Program-made: the position numbers and the translations under genes
Shown here: in pieces, positions 52,787-62,241 of the stretch
How the letters are laid out: every line of letters starts with the position of its first letter
Numbering within the stretch: position 1 is the stretch's first letter
The notes under the pieces: model-generated
Told to the model about the DNA's origin: nothing
The model's input: the letters and a program-made list of their open reading frames with translations, nothing else
Databases searched by the model: none
Assembly: GCA_016178705.1 (NCBI GenBank)
Contig: JACOST010000009.1
Coordinates: 124,001-188,000 of the forward strand
Source of the DNA: Deltaproteobacteria bacterium
GTDB taxonomy: Bacteria; Desulfobacterota; Binatia; HRBIN30; JACQVA1
Direction: 5' to 3'
DNA length: 64,000 bases

Positions 52787-53950
52787 TTAGTGAACTGACG
52801 CCAGAGGCGCTCGGATGAAGGCGGCAATCAACTGCGCCGCCACTTCGTGACCCGCCGGCGTCCAGTGTCCGTCGTAGTGGAAATACAGCGGCGTGTTGCC
52901 CTTCGCCAAGCGAATTCCCGGAGCGAGATCAAGACAAGACACATCGTGGGCCGCGCACCACTGAAGCACGCGTTGCGCCGGCTTATCGAGATCCCACTGC
53001 CGCCCACGCATCGCTGGATGTGCGGCCACGGTTTCCTCCCAAAACTCGGGATAGATCTGGTAACGGCTCGGCACCACGACGATCGCGAACCGATGGCCAG
53101 CGGCGGTCACTATCGCACGCATCTCGGTTAGCAAATCCTCGGTGTGCTGCCACGCGTCGCGCCATTCAGCGTCCGGTTCGGCGGCAAACACCCAGTAGTC
53201 AACCGGCACGCCGTCGCGTTCGGGTACCACTCGCGTGCCCTCGGCCTTCAACAATCCGATACCGTGCAGCGGCGCGGCAATCTCTGGGTGTCGCAGCAGC
53301 AGCTGACGAAAGAATTGATACGCACGCAAATGATCCCGCCACCCTTTGGACGACTGTCCCGCGCCTCCGTCACCGCCGCTCGGATTCACGCGGAGCAACT
53401 TGCCCTCGGCGTCGTAAACCGGCCGCAACGCGTCTTCGAGCGTCGGGCTGTTATTCTTCACATCGTTGCCTGGATAGAAGGCGAGCAGGACGAGATCCGG
53501 ATCGTAACGCAAACCTTCGCGGCGCAGGAATGCCAGCTCGCTCGCCGTTCCATATCCACTCACGCCGGTACTAATGACCTCGCTGTTCGCACCTAGCCCC
53601 GTCTCCAGCCGCCGCCCGACCATCGACTCCATTGGGACTTGCAGCGCTTCGATGAAAGAATCGCCGAGCAACAGAACGCGCATGGTGCCGGCGGGCTTGG
53701 CGTACGCGTGATCGACGTCGCGCAATCCTTGCGGATTGATCCGAACCGGAACCCGAAACTCGTGGTCCTCCTGGGTCCACCAACCCGACTTGCCCGCGAT
53801 GTGCCGCCAGCCAAGCTCCGCATCAGGTTGCCAGAACCGATCAGGCAAGAGATGCAAAGTCCTCACGCCGAACTCCAGCAGGCCGTAGCCAAGCACCACA
53901 CCGAAGATCGCCAGCAGCGCAAACGCGCTCCACTCGCGCTCGCGCCCCAC
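52787..53950 (-). CDS. SGNH/GDSL hydrolase with N-terminal membrane anchor (387 aa)
   Basis: One membrane segment (about residues 9-27), then a SGNH fold: GDSFIEALQV (Ser nucleophile), the Gly block GVSGYGTASE, Asn in FYPGND and the C-terminal DGHWTPAGHE (Asp-x2-His dyad). Likely a periplasmic esterase or acyl/carbamoyl-linked modification partner. Immediately downstream of the carbamoyltransferase gene (6-bp gap). Confidence 0.83.
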   Translation of the reverse strand: MGREREWSAFALLAIFGVVLGYGLLEFGVRTLHLLPDRFWQPDAELGWRHIAGKSGWWTQEDHEFRVPVRINPQGLRDVDHAYAKPAGTMRVLLLGDSFIEALQVPMESMVGRRLETGLGANSEVISTGVSGYGTASELAFLRREGLRYDPDLVLLAFYPGNDVKNNSPTLEDALRPVYDAEGKLLRVNPSGGDGGAGQSSKGWRDHLRAYQFFRQLLLRHPEIAAPLHGIGLLKAEGTRVVPERDGVPVDYWVFAAEPDAEWRDAWQHTEDLLTEMRAIVTAAGHRFAIVVVPSRYQIYPEFWEETVAAHPAMRGRQWDLDKPAQRVLQWCAAHDVSCLDLAPGIRLAKGNTPLYFHYDGHWTPAGHEVAAQLIAAFIRAPLASVH

Positions 53951-53956
53951 GAGTCG

Positions 53957-55735
53957 CTACGCCTTCGTCACCACCGTGTTGCCCAACACCAACGCGTCCA
54001 TGCCGCTGCGCATGAACGTGCTGTAGGCATTCGCCGGCGTGGTGACGATCGGTTCGCCCCGCAGATTGAACGACGTATTCATGATGACCGGCACGCCGGT
54101 GGCCTGCCCGAAGCGCTCGATCAGGTTGTAGTAGAGCGGGCTCTCCGATTTGTGCACGGTCTGCAAGCGCGCGGTGTTGTCGACGTGGGTGATGGCGGGG
54201 ATCACCTCGCCCTGCCCGTCCTTCACGTTGACGACGTAGAGCATGAAGCGCGCCGGGTAGTGCGACGGCGCGTCGGGCAGATCGAAGAATCGCTCCGCCG
54301 CGTCGGCCAACACCGAGGGCGCGAAGGGGCGGAACGGCTCGCGGAATTTGATCTTCACGTTGACGATTTCCTTCATGTCGTTGCGGCGCGGATCGGCAAT
54401 GATGCTGCGCGCGCCCAGGGCCCGCGGCCCCCACTCGAAGCGCCCCTGATACCAGCCGATCACGCGGCCAGCCGTCAGCTCGTTGACGACGCGATCGAGC
54501 AACTCCTCTTCGCGTTCGTACGTCTGATGCGGCGCGCCGGTGGTCTTCACAAAATCGCTGATCGGACCCTGCCCGAACTCCTGCCCCCAGTAGGCGTGCT
54601 GCATGACGAACTTGCGTGGCTTGCCGAGCACGCAGTGGTAGGCGTAGAGCGCCGCGCCGAGTGCGCCGCCACCGTCGCCCGCCGCGGGCTGAATGAAGAG
54701 CTGCTTGAACGGGGTCTCGCGTTGCACCCGCCCGTTGGCGACGCTGTTGAGCGCCACGCCGCCCGCCAGACACAGCTTGTCGCTGCCGGTCTCTGCGTGC
54801 AGCTTGCGCGCCATCGCCAGCACGATCTCCTCGGTCACTTGCTGGATACTGGCCGCGACGTCCGCGTAGTACTGATTCTTCTTGGCGAGTTCGTGGTAGT
54901 TCGACGGCTTGGGCTCGAAGTACGACGGATAGCCCGACGACTCGGTGAAGAAGTGCCACGACGGATCGCGCGGCTCGCCGAACAGTTCGAGGAACTTCGG
55001 CTTGTAGGTCTGGTGCGTCGAGTGATGGAAGCAGAAGTAGTCCATGTCGAGCCAGAAGCTGCCGTCGCTACCGAGCTTGATCAGCTTGTAGACCTTGTCG
55101 ACGTAGCGGGGCTCGCCGTAGGGCGCCATGCCCATCACCTTGTATTCGCCTTCATTCACCTCGAAGCCCAGAAACGCGGTGAAGGCGCTGTAAAGCAAGC
55201 CGACCGAGTGCGGGAAGCGGATTTCGCGGAGCAACTGGATGTCGGTGCCCGTGCCGCGACCCATCGTCGCGGTCGCCCACTCGCCGACACCGTCGATCGT
55301 CAAAATCGCCGCGTCGTCGAACGGCGAGCACAGAAACGTGCTGGCCGCGTGCGACATGTGGTGCTGGCTGAAAAGGATCTTCGACACCGGGACGCCGAGT
55401 TCCTTGCTGATGAGGTTTTTCACCCACAGCTTGTCGAGTAGCCAGGTCGTCATCGCGTCGCCGAACACCTTCCAGGACTTCGGCACCACTTGCAGCGCGG
55501 TGGTCAAGATGCGCTCGAACTTCACGAAGGGCTTTTCATAGAAGACGACGTAATCGAGATCCGCGGCGGTGATGCCGCCTTGCGCCAAACAATAGCGAAT
55601 GGCCAGCGCCGGAAAGTTGTAATCATGCTTCTTGCGCGAGAAGCGCTCCTCCTCGGCCGCGGCGATCAGCATGCCGTCATCCAGCAGAGCCGCGGCTGCG
55701 TCGTGGTAGAAGCACGAGATGCCAAGAATTCGCAT
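53957..55735 (-). CDS. Carbamoyltransferase, NodU/CmcH family (592 aa)
   Basis: Transfers carbamoyl from carbamoyl phosphate to sugar hydroxyls. N-terminal YrdC/Kae1-like fold: MRILGISCFYHDAAAALL, with LFSQHHMSHAASTFL (metal/ATP site) and ILTIDGVGEWATATM. C-terminal domain begins near GPRALGARSIIADPR. Length is normal. Likely O-carbamoylates the exopolysaccharide. Confidence 0.9.
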   Translation of the reverse strand: MRILGISCFYHDAAAALLDDGMLIAAAEEERFSRKKHDYNFPALAIRYCLAQGGITAADLDYVVFYEKPFVKFERILTTALQVVPKSWKVFGDAMTTWLLDKLWVKNLISKELGVPVSKILFSQHHMSHAASTFLCSPFDDAAILTIDGVGEWATATMGRGTGTDIQLLREIRFPHSVGLLYSAFTAFLGFEVNEGEYKVMGMAPYGEPRYVDKVYKLIKLGSDGSFWLDMDYFCFHHSTHQTYKPKFLELFGEPRDPSWHFFTESSGYPSYFEPKPSNYHELAKKNQYYADVAASIQQVTEEIVLAMARKLHAETGSDKLCLAGGVALNSVANGRVQRETPFKQLFIQPAAGDGGGALGAALYAYHCVLGKPRKFVMQHAYWGQEFGQGPISDFVKTTGAPHQTYEREEELLDRVVNELTAGRVIGWYQGRFEWGPRALGARSIIADPRRNDMKEIVNVKIKFREPFRPFAPSVLADAAERFFDLPDAPSHYPARFMLYVVNVKDGQGEVIPAITHVDNTARLQTVHKSESPLYYNLIERFGQATGVPVIMNTSFNLRGEPIVTTPANAYSTFMRSGMDALVLGNTVVTKA

Positions 55736-55737
55736 GA

Positions 55738-56955
55738 TCAGGGTGTTCCTTTCACTTGGTCGTAAATCGCGCTCATGTCGGCGACGTGCCGGGCGAGGCT
55801 GAAGCGCTCGCGCGCCCAGGCTTGCGCTCGCTCACCAATGCGCCGGCGCAAGTCCGGGTCTGCGAGCAAAACCACCAGACGTTGCGCGAGAGCTTCGACG
55901 TCGCCTGGCGGTGTGAGGAATCCGGTCTGGCCGTCCTCGATCAGCTCGGGGACCCCGCCCGCGGCCGCGGCCACTACGGGTTTGCCAAGCAACATGCCTT
56001 CGAGAATCACCCGGCCAAAAGGCTCGGGACGGACCGAAGCGTGGACGACCACATCGAGCGCGTTCATCACATCAGCCACGTCAGTGCGAAATCCGGTGAA
56101 ACGAACGACATCGTCGAGGCCTCGCTCGTTCACTCGCTGACGCAGCGCGCGCTCATAGTCCACGCCAGCACGATGCGCACCGCCCACGATGAGACAGCGC
56201 GCTGCCGGAATCTGCCCGTGGACATGCGCCATCGCCTCGACCACGACCGCTTGTCCTTTCCACTCCTGAACATTGCCGACGATCCCGACGCACGGCGCCG
56301 TGTCGGCCAGACCTAGCTCGGCCCGCACGGCGGCCGCATCACGCGTCGGCTGGAAACCGGATTCATCGATGGCATCGTAGACGACCTGCGTGTGGCGCCC
56401 GATCACTCCCTGCTCGACGCAATGGGCTTGGACCGCCCGCGTCATGCAAACCAGCGCATCGACGTGCCGTGCGGCGCGCCGTTCGCGCTGGCTGTACTTC
56501 TCGAAGCCCTTGACGTGACAAACGATCGGCGTGTGTGTCAGCCGCGCGGCGATCACGCCGTCGAAATTGGCGCGCAGTCCGTTGCCGAGGTGAACAACGT
56601 CGGGCCGCTCCCGTCGAATCACGCGTGCCAGCGCAACCGCCGTCGGGCCTTCTTCCACTGCGAAGCGCAAACTTTGCCGTCCCCAGCGCAGCGCCCGCGC
56701 GACCGCGCCGACCTGCTTCGCGCGCTGATAGCCCTCGACACGCAACAGCGCGTGCTCTTTAGGCAGCCGCCGCCGCGACACATGATGAATCTTCACGCCA
56801 CACGCCGCGAGGTCGGGTTCGATCGTCTTCGGCTCGTACAACACCATGCTGCTCGCAACTCGCTCGCGATCCAGTCCACGGATCAAGTGGTACAAGCCCG
56901 TCAGGGATCCGCCGGTAACGCCGCCGCTCGAGGCTTCGATGAACATCACACGCAT
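55738..56955 (-). CDS. Glycosyltransferase family 4
   Basis: A 405-aa retaining GT-B enzyme. N-terminal VMFIEASSGGVTGGSLTGL; donor site in VGIVGNVQEWKGQAVVVEAM and VVHASVRPEPFGRVILEGML. ATG 56955 shares its first base with the kinase stop (TGATG). Confidence 0.87.
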   Translation of the reverse strand: MRVMFIEASSGGVTGGSLTGLYHLIRGLDRERVASSMVLYEPKTIEPDLAACGVKIHHVSRRRLPKEHALLRVEGYQRAKQVGAVARALRWGRQSLRFAVEEGPTAVALARVIRRERPDVVHLGNGLRANFDGVIAARLTHTPIVCHVKGFEKYSQRERRAARHVDALVCMTRAVQAHCVEQGVIGRHTQVVYDAIDESGFQPTRDAAAVRAELGLADTAPCVGIVGNVQEWKGQAVVVEAMAHVHGQIPAARCLIVGGAHRAGVDYERALRQRVNERGLDDVVRFTGFRTDVADVMNALDVVVHASVRPEPFGRVILEGMLLGKPVVAAAAGGVPELIEDGQTGFLTPPGDVEALAQRLVVLLADPDLRRRIGERAQAWARERFSLARHVADMSAIYDQVKGTP

Positions 56956-58070
56956 CACCGCTGCGCTCGTAGCGGGCGCGTCGCGTCGCCCGACTCAGCC
57001 AACTCGGTCACCATGCGCACCGCCTGTTCGCGCCGGAGGTCCGGACCGATCGCAAATTCAAAACAGCGCGCGTTCGCCGTTAGTGTGGCAAGCGACTCTT
57101 CGCGTCGAGCCATCAGCCCGCGGCGCGCGAGCGGTTCCAGCGCGGCGGCAAACGCCCAGTAGCGGCGAACATCCTTCACCAGTTGATCGCTGGCGCTGAT
57201 GCGCTGGTGCGCTTCGTCTCCGCTGATGGCGCGCACCACTGTCGCCGAGGCGCGGTACGGCAGCACCACGACAGCCGCCTCACCCTCGTCGGCGAGTCCG
57301 CTCATACAGTGGAAACCGTCGCGGGCAAAGACGAAGCCCTCACGCACCGGCTCGATACCGTGCATTGCATCGCCCAACCACGCTCGGCTGGCGGCATCGA
57401 GGAGCAGCGGCTCGCGTACCGGGCGAATCGTCGTGCCGCGATGCAGGACGAACGTTTCCGACAGCAACGACCCGCCACTCGCCGCCAACGCCAGCGCGAG
57501 AGTAGATTTCCCGACGCCACTCGCCCCCGCGAGCAGGATGGCGCCTGCATCGCTGACGGCCCCCGCGGCATGGATCGGATGAAATCCGTGCAGCGTCTCG
57601 TACCACCAGAACGCGGGGTAGTAGACGAGATAGTAGAGCAACGTCGTGAAGCGTTTCGCGCGCTGCGCGTCCGCTTGCCGTCCCGTCAACCAGCGCTTCG
57701 CGCGGTCGCGCAGTGGATCGCGGCTGAGATAGAAATAATAGTCGCCGTGAACTCGTAAGCACGCACCGTCCCATTGCACTCGCAAGTGCAAATCGCGGAA
57801 GTCGTCGATTCGGAACCAATCGACACGACCGGACCCGACGTAGAGATCGCGATCAACCCGATCCATCCCTGCGAGCGCCGGATCGCCGGCGTGGCGATCA
57901 GCCGGCGGCGCACTCTCATGCCAGGCCAGCGTTGCCTCGATCACCGGCGCACCGCGCATCGGAGTCAGACGCAACGGCTGTAAGTGGCGTTCGGCGTAGG
58001 TCATCAGCGGCGCACACTCGCTACGCAGCACGCCGCCGGCGCCGGCCAAGCTGAACGTCAATTCCGCCAT
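56955..58070 (-). CDS. HprK-related serine kinase-like protein (371 aa)
   Basis: Contains a P-loop GASGVGKST (about residues 190-198) inside the HPr-kinase-like HAAGAVSDAGAILLAGASG stretch. The N-terminal half is unrecognised and has no clear membrane segment. HPr kinase relatives without the PTS context are found in several polysaccharide/exosortase clusters and have no known substrate. The ATG at 58070 overlaps the flippase stop (TGATG). A longer frame to 59474 shadows the flippase gene. Confidence 0.72.
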   Translation of the reverse strand: MAELTFSLAGAGGVLRSECAPLMTYAERHLQPLRLTPMRGAPVIEATLAWHESAPPADRHAGDPALAGMDRVDRDLYVGSGRVDWFRIDDFRDLHLRVQWDGACLRVHGDYYFYLSRDPLRDRAKRWLTGRQADAQRAKRFTTLLYYLVYYPAFWWYETLHGFHPIHAAGAVSDAGAILLAGASGVGKSTLALALAASGGSLLSETFVLHRGTTIRPVREPLLLDAASRAWLGDAMHGIEPVREGFVFARDGFHCMSGLADEGEAAVVVLPYRASATVVRAISGDEAHQRISASDQLVKDVRRYWAFAAALEPLARRGLMARREESLATLTANARCFEFAIGPDLRREQAVRMVTELAESGDATRPLRAQR

Positions 58071-59425
58071 CAGCGCGCGCGGCCTCCCGGCAGGACGGCT
58101 TGGCCGATGGCGCCTCGCGGCTTGCGCGCCAGTACATCCGTCAACAAGCGGCGATAGAGTGCGAGGTCGTCGAAGCGAATCACCAAGAGGTCGCGGAGCG
58201 ACTTCCCCGACTCCTGCAAGAACACACGCCCCAGGATGAGAGTGGCCAGCGTGTACGAGAGCGCCGTCGACAGCCCCGCCCCCGAGATACCCATGCGCGG
58301 GATGAGCCACAGATTGAGCAGCACATTGCAGCCGACCGCGACGCCTGAGGCAACGATGTTGATCTCTTGCCGATTCTGACTGGTGAAGCTGCGCGACAAC
58401 ATGAAGAACAACGACATCATGATCACACCCGGCACGACGAACAGCAGCGGCGGCCCGGCCGGGGCGTAGTCGTGCCCGTACCAACTCACCACCAACCACG
58501 GGCCGATCAGCATGAGCACGACCCCCAGCAGCACGGTCATGAAGGTCACGTGGCGGCACGAACTCGCGGTGAGGTCTTCGAGCACTTGCTTCGTCGATCC
58601 GGCCTGCTTGGGATAGACGACCAGGCCCAGTGATTCGGGCACGAACAAGATCACCTCGGCAAGCCGCGATGCGATCGAGTAGAACGCGACGTCGGTCGGG
58701 TTGAGCAACATCGCGACCAGATAGAGATCGGCGCGGAAGTGCATATGCGTCGCTACCGTCTGCAAATGCGACTTGACGCCAAAGCTGAGCAACTCCTTGG
58801 CGAGTTTGCCGTTCCAGCGGAAGTGCATGCCACAGATGCGTGCGACCGTGGCGATCAACCACAGGTCGAGCGCGGCAGTAATCCCAACTGACACCACGAT
58901 CGCCGATACCAACCCGCCGTGCCACACGACCAGGGCGAGAAAGATTCCGATCAACCCACCCGCTCCGGCGAGCAACCGGCGTCGGTTGAAGATGCCGAAG
59001 TGGTCGACCGCCTGCAGCACGCCGAAGAAGTAACTCTCGATCAGGAGCAGTGGAATCAGCGGCAGCGCCAGCAGAAAGTACAGCGGGTTGGCGCCGCCCA
59101 TCAATAACGAGGCGGCTTGGAATTTGTAGACGTAGACCACCCCGATCACGGGAATGCTGATCGCGATCGCCAGTATCAGCAGATGCCCCGCCACCGCGCC
59201 GGGATCCGCGTGGTCGCGGCGGATGGCGTACACGCTGCCCTGCGCCATCCCCAATTTCACCAGCGAGCTGATCGTGTGCGGCAAGACCGAGATCAGCGAG
59301 AAGATGCCGCGGTCGTGCGGGCCGAGCCAGCGCGCGGTGATGATCCCGGTGCCCAGCCCCATCGCAAACGAACTGAGGCCAGCCGTGAGCGTGTAGAGCG
59401 CGTTTTTCCCGACAGCGCGAGCCAT
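58070..59425 (-). CDS. Polysaccharide flippase, Wzx/MATE-like (451 aa)
   Basis: A multi-pass protein (about twelve hydrophobic segments) of the MVF superfamily that moves lipid-linked oligosaccharide across the inner membrane. Typical start: NALYTLTAGLSSFAMGLGTG; later LGLVVYPKQAGSTKQ. No Wzy polymerase partner was recognised next to it. Confidence 0.85.
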   Translation of the reverse strand: MARAVGKNALYTLTAGLSSFAMGLGTGIITARWLGPHDRGIFSLISVLPHTISSLVKLGMAQGSVYAIRRDHADPGAVAGHLLILAIAISIPVIGVVYVYKFQAASLLMGGANPLYFLLALPLIPLLLIESYFFGVLQAVDHFGIFNRRRLLAGAGGLIGIFLALVVWHGGLVSAIVVSVGITAALDLWLIATVARICGMHFRWNGKLAKELLSFGVKSHLQTVATHMHFRADLYLVAMLLNPTDVAFYSIASRLAEVILFVPESLGLVVYPKQAGSTKQVLEDLTASSCRHVTFMTVLLGVVLMLIGPWLVVSWYGHDYAPAGPPLLFVVPGVIMMSLFFMLSRSFTSQNRQEINIVASGVAVGCNVLLNLWLIPRMGISGAGLSTALSYTLATLILGRVFLQESGKSLRDLLVIRFDDLALYRRLLTDVLARKPRGAIGQAVLPGGRAR

Positions 59426-59427
59426 GA

Positions 59428-60174
59428 CTAGGCGGCCTTCTCGCAGAGCACGAGCCAGGTGGATGGATTCGCACTGGGTACCAATTCGACCGCGTCGATC
59501 AACGCACGCGCCACGCCGGCCAAATGAAAGCGCCGCAACTGATTGAGCGATCGTTGAACGCGTGCGTGGCGAATCAGCCCTTCGACGCGTTCCACTCGAA
59601 ACCCCGCGGCGTGCAACTCGGCCTCGAGTTGCGGCCGATCGTACAGCTCGTCGTACACCGGGTAGCGATCGAGTCCACGCGCCTCACGGTGTGGCAACGC
59701 CACCGCGCGGTTCTGCGCGTCGAGCACCAGTGCACCGCCCGGCCGCAGCGCGCGGTGAATTTCCGCGTAGAGGCGCTGTCGGTCGGCGAGATGAAAGCGG
59801 CGAATGAATCGCACCGTGAACACCAAATCCGCGCCCCCATCGCGCACGGGTAAGTGAAAGGCATCCGTGCGCACGAAGCGCCAGCCCGCCCTGGCATCGA
59901 TGCGAGCACGCGCCGCCGCCAACATACCCTCGCTGAATTCCAAGCCGACGCCCAACCCGGGCACCGGCACTTCCGCCGTCAAGCGCGCTGGACCCGGCGC
60001 AATTTCGAGCACGCACCGCGGGGCGCGCTCGGCAACCAACTGACGGAGAAAGCGCACCTGCGCTTGATGCAGCGCGCCGTTGAGCGGTTGCGCGGTACGC
60101 CGTTCGATGTAGCGCGCCACGACCTCGCGATCGCGGTAGTACCCTTTGATCTCGTCCGGTTGCTGGAGCGCCAT
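59428..60174 (-). CDS. SAM-dependent methyltransferase (248 aa)
   Basis: Class I fold: LEIAPGPARLTAEVPV (motif I) and GADLVFTVRFIRRFHLADRQ. Likely acts on a sugar or lipid intermediate. 2 bp from the flippase start; TGATG overlap with the upstream epimerase (60174). Confidence 0.75.
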   Translation of the reverse strand: MALQQPDEIKGYYRDREVVARYIERRTAQPLNGALHQAQVRFLRQLVAERAPRCVLEIAPGPARLTAEVPVPGLGVGLEFSEGMLAAARARIDARAGWRFVRTDAFHLPVRDGGADLVFTVRFIRRFHLADRQRLYAEIHRALRPGGALVLDAQNRAVALPHREARGLDRYPVYDELYDRPQLEAELHAAGFRVERVEGLIRHARVQRSLNQLRRFHLAGVARALIDAVELVPSANPSTWLVLCEKAA

Positions 60175-61145
60175 CAGTCCACTACGGCAAACGCGCGCCG
60201 CAACCCTTCAGCCAGATCTACACGCGGCCGCCAGCCGAGTTCGCGCTCGGCCCGACCGCAGTCATAGTAAGCGCTCCACGTGGTGCGGCGCAGTTGGTGT
60301 CGGGTCAGCGGTGCGCTGCGCCCGATCAGGCGAAACACCAGTTCCGCTGCGCGCGCCATTGGCATCAAAGGCGCTGCCGGAATGTACACCGCGCGCCAAT
60401 GTTCCCCGGCTGCTTGGCGATAGCGTTCCGTATACTCGACCTGCGGAACGTTCGCGTCGACTACCGTGTACGCGCGGCCGGAAGCACCCTCGGCGCGGGC
60501 GGCCGACAGCAACGCGTCGGCAACGTTCTCTACGTAACTCATCGGCAACAAGTAGCGAGGGCTTCCCAGGATGAACCGCAGGGGACCGAGCGGAATCGCT
60601 CGCCGCGCCAGCGGTGGCCGCCTGCCCGGCCCATATAACAATCCCGGGCGAACCAATGTGACAGCGGCCCCGCCGCACGCGGCTTGCATCACGAGGCGAT
60701 CCGCAATCAGCTTTGAGCGCGAATAGAAGCCGCGCTCACCGGCGCCCGCTTCGTACGGGCTGTCTTCGGTGATCGTGACGCCGTTCGCGGGCACTGCGTA
60801 CACACTCAACGAGCTGACGTGGACGACCCGTTTGACGCCGGTAGCGGTGGCCGCGTGCAGCAGCCGCGCCGTGCCACTCACATTGGCGGCATCAAATTCT
60901 GCCCAGGTGCCGCTCGTGGAAACGCGGGCGGCGGCATGGATCACCCAGTCGACACCCGCGACCGCGCCGCGCAGCGCGGCGTCATCGTCGAGGTTGCCCA
61001 GATCAACCTCGACGCGCTCCGCTTCAGCTGGCACTGTGGCTGCAGAATTACGCACCAGCGCCCGTACTCCCACACCTTCCGCCAGCAAACGCGCTACGAC
61101 GTGGCGGCCGAGGAATCCGGCGGCGCCGGTGACCAACGCCTTCAC
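60174..61145 (-). CDS. NAD-dependent epimerase/dehydratase (323 aa)
   Basis: Extended SDR. Cofactor motif VTGAAGFLGRHVVARLLAEG (residues 5-24); catalytic VSSLSVYAVPA and YxxxK-like FYSRSKLIADRLV. Sugar-nucleotide or hopanoid/dihydroflavonol-type; sugar role inferred from the locus. ATGA overlap with the upstream oxidoreductase. Confidence 0.82.
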   Translation of the reverse strand: MKALVTGAAGFLGRHVVARLLAEGVGVRALVRNSAATVPAEAERVEVDLGNLDDDAALRGAVAGVDWVIHAAARVSTSGTWAEFDAANVSGTARLLHAATATGVKRVVHVSSLSVYAVPANGVTITEDSPYEAGAGERGFYSRSKLIADRLVMQAACGGAAVTLVRPGLLYGPGRRPPLARRAIPLGPLRFILGSPRYLLPMSYVENVADALLSAARAEGASGRAYTVVDANVPQVEYTERYRQAAGEHWRAVYIPAAPLMPMARAAELVFRLIGRSAPLTRHQLRRTTWSAYYDCGRAERELGWRPRVDLAEGLRRAFAVVD

Positions 61146-62203
61146 GTGCCGACCGCCCGCACCGGCTCGACCGTTGGCGATCCGCTCAGAATCCGCTCAC
61201 ACAACGCGACGACGTCGCGCGCTTCCTCGGCACTCACTGGCGGCGGCAGGCCGAGCGCAAGGCAGCGGTAGAACTCGCGCAGGTGTGCGCCGATGCCGGG
61301 ATAGAACCGCTGCCGGCCGCGCAAGAAATCCACGCCATTGAGCGCCGTGTCACGCACGAGCTGCCACGCCACGTCGAGATTCGGTAGCACCTTGCCGACC
61401 AGCTTCGACACCTGATGCTCGCGGTAGACGACCAACGTCATGTGATTGAGATTGACCTCCGCGGTGGCGGTGGTACCGAACAGACGTACCCAGTTACTTG
61501 CCGGTCGCGTTCGCATCGACAGCGTGACCGTGCCCCAGCCCGATACGCCTTGCGCGATTACGCGCGCTTCCGTCACCTGCCCGGCAGCGTTGCGCGTACT
61601 CATGACTTCGACCGCGTCGAGCGCACCGAGGAAGTGGCGCAGGAAATACACCGGATGCGGCGCGACGTCGTGCATCGGTCCACCGGGCAGAGTCGACTTC
61701 CATCCCAGCGTCGCGGCATCGCCTTCGCCCACCGCGCCCTGAAAGATCTCGACACCCGTCAGTTCGCCGATTCCGCCCCCGTCGAGCAGCGCCCGCGCCC
61801 GCCGCATCACGGGATCGAACCACCGGTTGTGATCGGCAGTCACGTAGCGGCCGTGCCGACGCGCCGCAGCCACCAGCGCATCCGCGTCGGCGGCCGACAG
61901 CGCCATTGGCTTTTCGATCAACACGTGCGCGCCCGCTGCCAGCGCGGTCATCGCCAGCGCGGCGTGGGTCGGCGGCGGCGTCAGGATGTGGACCACCTGC
62001 GGCGTCGCGCAACGCAACATTTCGTCCAGCGTGGCGTAGGCCGGCACCGCGGCGCGTCCACTCATGGCCGTGCGCGCCGCGGGATCGCCATCGCACACGG
62101 CGACCAGTTCCGCCTCGGGCACTTCGGCAAGATACTGCTGGTGCACCTGGGCGATGCGGCCGCACCCGACGAGCGCGACCGAGAGACGCGATAGAGAACT
62201 CAT
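61142..62203 (-). CDS. Gfo/Idh/MocA-family oxidoreductase (353 aa)
   Basis: NAD(P)-dependent sugar or inositol oxidoreductase. Rossmann motif SVALVGCGRIAQVHQQYLAE (about residues 8-27), then LTPPPTHAALAMTALAAG and the EKPMALS block. ATG 62203 is chosen; longer frames run into the next gene. Probably makes a modified sugar (amino- or keto-sugar) for the polymer. Confidence 0.85.
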   Translation of the reverse strand: MSSLSRLSVALVGCGRIAQVHQQYLAEVPEAELVAVCDGDPAARTAMSGRAAVPAYATLDEMLRCATPQVVHILTPPPTHAALAMTALAAGAHVLIEKPMALSAADADALVAAARRHGRYVTADHNRWFDPVMRRARALLDGGGIGELTGVEIFQGAVGEGDAATLGWKSTLPGGPMHDVAPHPVYFLRHFLGALDAVEVMSTRNAAGQVTEARVIAQGVSGWGTVTLSMRTRPASNWVRLFGTTATAEVNLNHMTLVVYREHQVSKLVGKVLPNLDVAWQLVRDTALNGVDFLRGRQRFYPGIGAHLREFYRCLALGLPPPVSAEEARDVVALCERILSGSPTVEPVRAVGT

Positions 62204-62241
62204 CCGACTGTTAGGAAGAGACGGGGACGACCAGGCGGGAA

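Noticed and set aside
56955-59474. An 839-codon frame covering the HprK-like kinase and the flippase region
   Set aside because: Only the part from 58070 down has recognisable protein; the rest is an out-of-frame reading of the flippase gene.
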